This document shows, one piece after another, positions 62,029 through 64,000 of a DNA stretch of 64,000 nt. The notes beneath the pieces were generated by a model, which saw nothing but the letters and a program-made list of their open reading frames with translations, made no database searches and had not been told where the DNA came from. Numbering within the stretch: position 1 is the first letter of the stretch; each line of letters starts with the position of its first letter. The DNA comes from an uncultured Dorea sp. (GTDB lineage Bacteria > Bacillota > Clostridia > Lachnospirales > Lachnospiraceae). Both the position numbers and the translations under genes were made by a program. The stretch covers positions 1-64,000 of the forward strand of contig CAJUFA010000004.1 in NCBI GenBank assembly GCA_910585725.1, given 5' to 3'.

Positions 62029-62868
62029 TTATATCTGCTCGGTCCCGCAGCCACATGCAATCCCTAAAGGTGTCACAAACATCGGATCTACTGGTTTGTA
62101 GGTTGGCACCCCTGTGCTTTTTTCAATTATTTCTTCGATTCCTGTCAGACAGCAAGTACCTCCTACCAATGAGATATTGTCTATTTGGTACCCTTCTATA
62201 TGTTTATTGATGATCATAGAAACTTTTTCAACTACTGGTTTCAATACGGGCAATATTTCTTTATGGTTTGACGGATCGCGCTTAAACAGCTCGGCATCTT
62301 CAAAACTCTTTCTATATGCTCCTGCCAATACCAGTGAAAAATGTGTTCCTCCTGTCGGTTCATCCGCCACATATACCACTTTACCGTCTTTAAATATAGA
62401 AATTCCCGTAGTACCGCCTCCAATATCTACTATAGCTCCGTTTTGAATGTGGAGAACTTCATTCGCCGCAGTGGGTTCATCCTTCAATGAAGTAACAATA
62501 TACCCCGCCGCTTCCACCACATTTCTTACGGCTCCTCCGTCCAGCGAATCCGTTCCCGGCGGAATTGCAGCGGCAGCATAGAGTAATCTCTCTATCCCCA
62601 GTTCCTTCTCTAGTTTCTCTTTCATTCTCTGAACAATTTTAACTGCTCCGATATAGTCTACAACCATTCCGTCACGCACTACATCCGCATACTCGTAAAT
62701 ACCCGCAACAGGTTCACGATTCTCATCCAACACAACCGTTACTACGCATGCCGTACCCAGATCAACGCCTACATAATAGACAGAGCTTTTCTGACATATC
62801 GGCTGCTTCATTACTCTTTTTAATTTATCCACTAATTTATCACAAAACAGATAATCTACTTTGCCCAT
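62029..62868 (-). CDS. eutJ: EutJ-like ASKHA chaperone
   Basis: The 279-residue protein has the ATP-binding motifs of the actin/Hsp70 superfamily: YVGVDLGTACVVTVVLDE, AIVDIGGGTTGISIFKDG and ISLVGGTCCLTGIEEII. Size and motifs match EutJ, found in many microcompartment loci and thought to handle or reactivate encapsulated enzymes. It starts at ATG 62868, six bases after AGGA, and overlaps the upstream EutT-like gene by 13 bases; ATG 62874 and 62898 are alternatives. Confidence 0.85.
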   Translation of the reverse strand: MGKVDYLFCDKLVDKLKRVMKQPICQKSSVYYVGVDLGTACVVTVVLDENREPVAGIYEYADVVRDGMVVDYIGAVKIVQRMKEKLEKELGIERLLYAAAAIPPGTDSLDGGAVRNVVEAAGYIVTSLKDEPTAANEVLHIQNGAIVDIGGGTTGISIFKDGKVVYVADEPTGGTHFSLVLAGAYRKSFEDAELFKRDPSNHKEILPVLKPVVEKVSMIINKHIEGYQIDNISLVGGTCCLTGIEEIIEKSTGVPTYKPVDPMFVTPLGIACGCGTEQI

Positions 62869-63509
62869 CTGCATTCCTGCACCCCCGCTGCCGTACACAT
62901 TAACTGCGACAATTTATTAATAATCCGGTTGAACGATTCTATCACGGTAATCCGACGTTTCTCATCCTCAAAATCAGCAAACAAATTTGTACAGTCAATT
63001 CTGGCCAACCTCATTTTTGCTCTCAAAAAATTCATCTGAGCAAGCAGCTTTCCATTTGATAATTGAATATGAAAGTCTTTAATTTCAAAGCAACTATCCA
63101 AGTCCTGACAACAATTTTCTTCATTTATTCCCGGACAGCAATCGAAACTGACAACTGAATCCACTTTTCCGTCAATAAGATTTAATCGAATTCCAGAAAG
63201 CTCGTTCTTTAATTGCATAATCTGTTCAGATATTTTAAGATTCTGATCCATAATCTGACTGATTACAACAAGAAATTCTGCTTCAAGAATTTCAATATAG
63301 TTTACTAACTTCGCAAGCTCCGGAGTATCTTTCCCATCCTTGTCCAGGACATCGGCCAGTCCTTCTTCCCCATCCCAAATACGGATTCTTTGATCAATAA
63401 GAAACTGCCGTGCACTCGGTGTCAAACGGACGTTTTCTTCCAGCCGGTAATTCGTAAAAGGCCGTTTATTAAATTGAGTGCGAAGATCATATTCTGTTAT
63501 GAATTTCAT
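62856..63509 (-). CDS. EutT-like cobalamin adenosyltransferase
   Basis: The 217-residue protein starts MKFITEYDLRTQFNKRPFTNY, followed by RLTPSARQFLIDQRI, the EutT N-terminal signature. The central region has a metal-site candidate (CCPGINEENCCQDLDSC, around residues 124-140). The C-terminal helices (KLLAQMNFLRAKMRLARIDC, then VIESFNRIINKLSQLM) align by eye with the end of EutT. EutT makes adenosylcobalamin from ATP and cob(I)alamin. The region between is shorter than in enteric EutT, so activity needs testing. Confidence 0.75.
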   Translation of the reverse strand: MKFITEYDLRTQFNKRPFTNYRLEENVRLTPSARQFLIDQRIRIWDGEEGLADVLDKDGKDTPELAKLVNYIEILEAEFLVVISQIMDQNLKISEQIMQLKNELSGIRLNLIDGKVDSVVSFDCCPGINEENCCQDLDSCFEIKDFHIQLSNGKLLAQMNFLRAKMRLARIDCTNLFADFEDEKRRITVIESFNRIINKLSQLMCTAAGVQECRWAK

Positions 63510-63511
63510 TA

Positions 63512-63823
63512 CTATTCTCCGCTGGGAAGGATTTTGTCTATACTATAGCGATCGATAATCTTATATATCTCAGGATGCGGACTTGCAATTACTACCGAAC
63601 TATGCAGATTGCCTTCCATATCATTCACTCTCTTTACACCGGCGTCTACTGCACTCTGACAAGCCGCTATATCCCCTGCGACTAATACCGAGATATACCC
63701 GGAAGCAACGTTTTCATATCCAATCAATTCTACTCCGGCAGCCTTTATCATTGCGTCCGCCGCCTCTACTGCATATACCAGACCAAATGTCTCTACCATG
63801 CCCAAAGCATTATATTTAGCCAT
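63512..63823 (-). CDS. BMC hexamer shell protein
   Basis: The 103-residue protein has a single BMC domain (ALGMVETFGLVYAVEAADAMIKAAGV, VAGDIAACQSAVDAG, SVVIASPHPEIYKII). It differs from the 60.1 kb copy in the C-terminus (IDRYSIDKILPSGE) and pore loop (YENVASGY), suggesting another tile with different permeability. It ends two bases before the EutT-like gene. Confidence 0.95.
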   Translation of the reverse strand: MAKYNALGMVETFGLVYAVEAADAMIKAAGVELIGYENVASGYISVLVAGDIAACQSAVDAGVKRVNDMEGNLHSSVVIASPHPEIYKIIDRYSIDKILPSGE

Positions 63824-63846
63824 AATTCTTTACCTCCCAATTCATT

Positions 63847-64000
63847 CTAACAATTGTCTATATCATGACAAGATACAATATTACCGATAATTGGCACCGG
63901 TCTTGGTATCACACTCGCAGCCGTCACTTTACCGATTTTCTCGGCAGCCTGTTTCCCCGCATCAACAGATGCCCTGCATGCCGCCACATCTCCTTTTACC
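63847..64000 (-). CDS. BMC shell protein, C-terminal part (runs off right edge)
   Basis: In the frame ending with TAG at 63847 the minus strand reads VKGDVAACRASVDAGKQAA, then KVTAASVIPRPVPIIGN, and ends DIDNC. This is the second half of a BMC-domain shell hexamer. The N-terminus lies beyond 64000. It shows that the microcompartment operon continues upstream of this window. Confidence 0.9.
   Translation of the reverse strand, partial: VKGDVAACRASVDAGKQAAEKIGKVTAASVIPRPVPIIGNIVSCHDIDNC

Overview
The window reads as chromosome from a strictly anaerobic, low-to-mid GC Firmicute, most likely a gut Lachnospiraceae-type Clostridium. This is inferred from the gene families (Flx-Hdr flavin-based bifurcation, pyruvate phosphate dikinase, corrinoid methyltransferases, a bacterial microcompartment), the purine-rich AGGAGG-type ribosome binding sites and the strong bias to one strand. 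I see no rRNA, tRNA, CRISPR array, insertion sequence or prophage. Gene names rest on motif reading, not on database searches.

Layout. 1-7.3 kb: a minus-strand operon hdrB-hdrC-hdrA-flxD-flxC-flxB-flxA, followed by a fumarate-reductase-like iron-sulfur subunit and the start of a likely flavoprotein that leaves the left edge; it has a good promoter at 7289-7317. 7.4-8.3 kb: a lactate/malate dehydrogenase with Arg at the specificity position. 8.6-12.6 kb: a LytS/LytT-type two-component system and a dicarboxylate/amino-acid symporter. 12.9-18.3 kb: a GH36 alpha-galactosidase and a solitary type III restriction (Res) protein. 18.4-28.7 kb: ppdK with an operator-like palindrome inside its promoter, a membrane-anchored unknown, a Gfo/Idh/MocA oxidoreductase, an M18 aminopeptidase, dapF, a TPR lipoprotein, and a CadC-regulated Zn/Cd P-type ATPase.

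28.8-45.2 kb is a large tellurium-resistance-type (Ter) stress island: four TerD paralogues, an AIM24-like protein, a HAD phosphatase, a Ca2+-type P-ATPase, TelA, a YceG-like protein, a cytosolic HtrA-like protease, a CitE-like C-C bond lyase, a pyridoxal kinase, a StiP/Pelota protein and a PRTase-TRSP protein. These match the metal-sensing plus 'biosynthetic module' arrangement known for Ter systems, although TerC and the ATP-grasp partner are not in the window. The YceG-like protein carries a module three times, and the adjacent protease carries it once.

45.2-52.1 kb: a His-rich Zn/Cd P-ATPase with an SmtB/ArsR-type operator, thioredoxin, a NUDIX hydrolase, an RluA pseudouridine synthase, a HelD-type helicase and a small unknown.

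52.3-64.0 kb is the most interesting part: one tightly packed, AT-richer minus-strand gene run. It begins off the right edge with microcompartment shell and accessory genes (three hexamer-type BMC proteins, one BMC protein with a long C-terminal extension, one permuted PduU/EutS type, one EutN pentamer, EutT-, EutJ- and EutQ-like proteins). It continues without a break into a complete corrinoid methyl-transfer set: two UroD/MtaA-family methyltransferases, a corrinoid protein with a Cys-rich N-terminus, a non-pyrrolysine MttB homologue, a RACE-type reductive activator, a DMT transporter and a small winged-helix protein. The simplest reading is a metabolosome whose chemistry is, or feeds, corrinoid-dependent demethylation. 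The signature enzyme may lie upstream, beyond the right edge.
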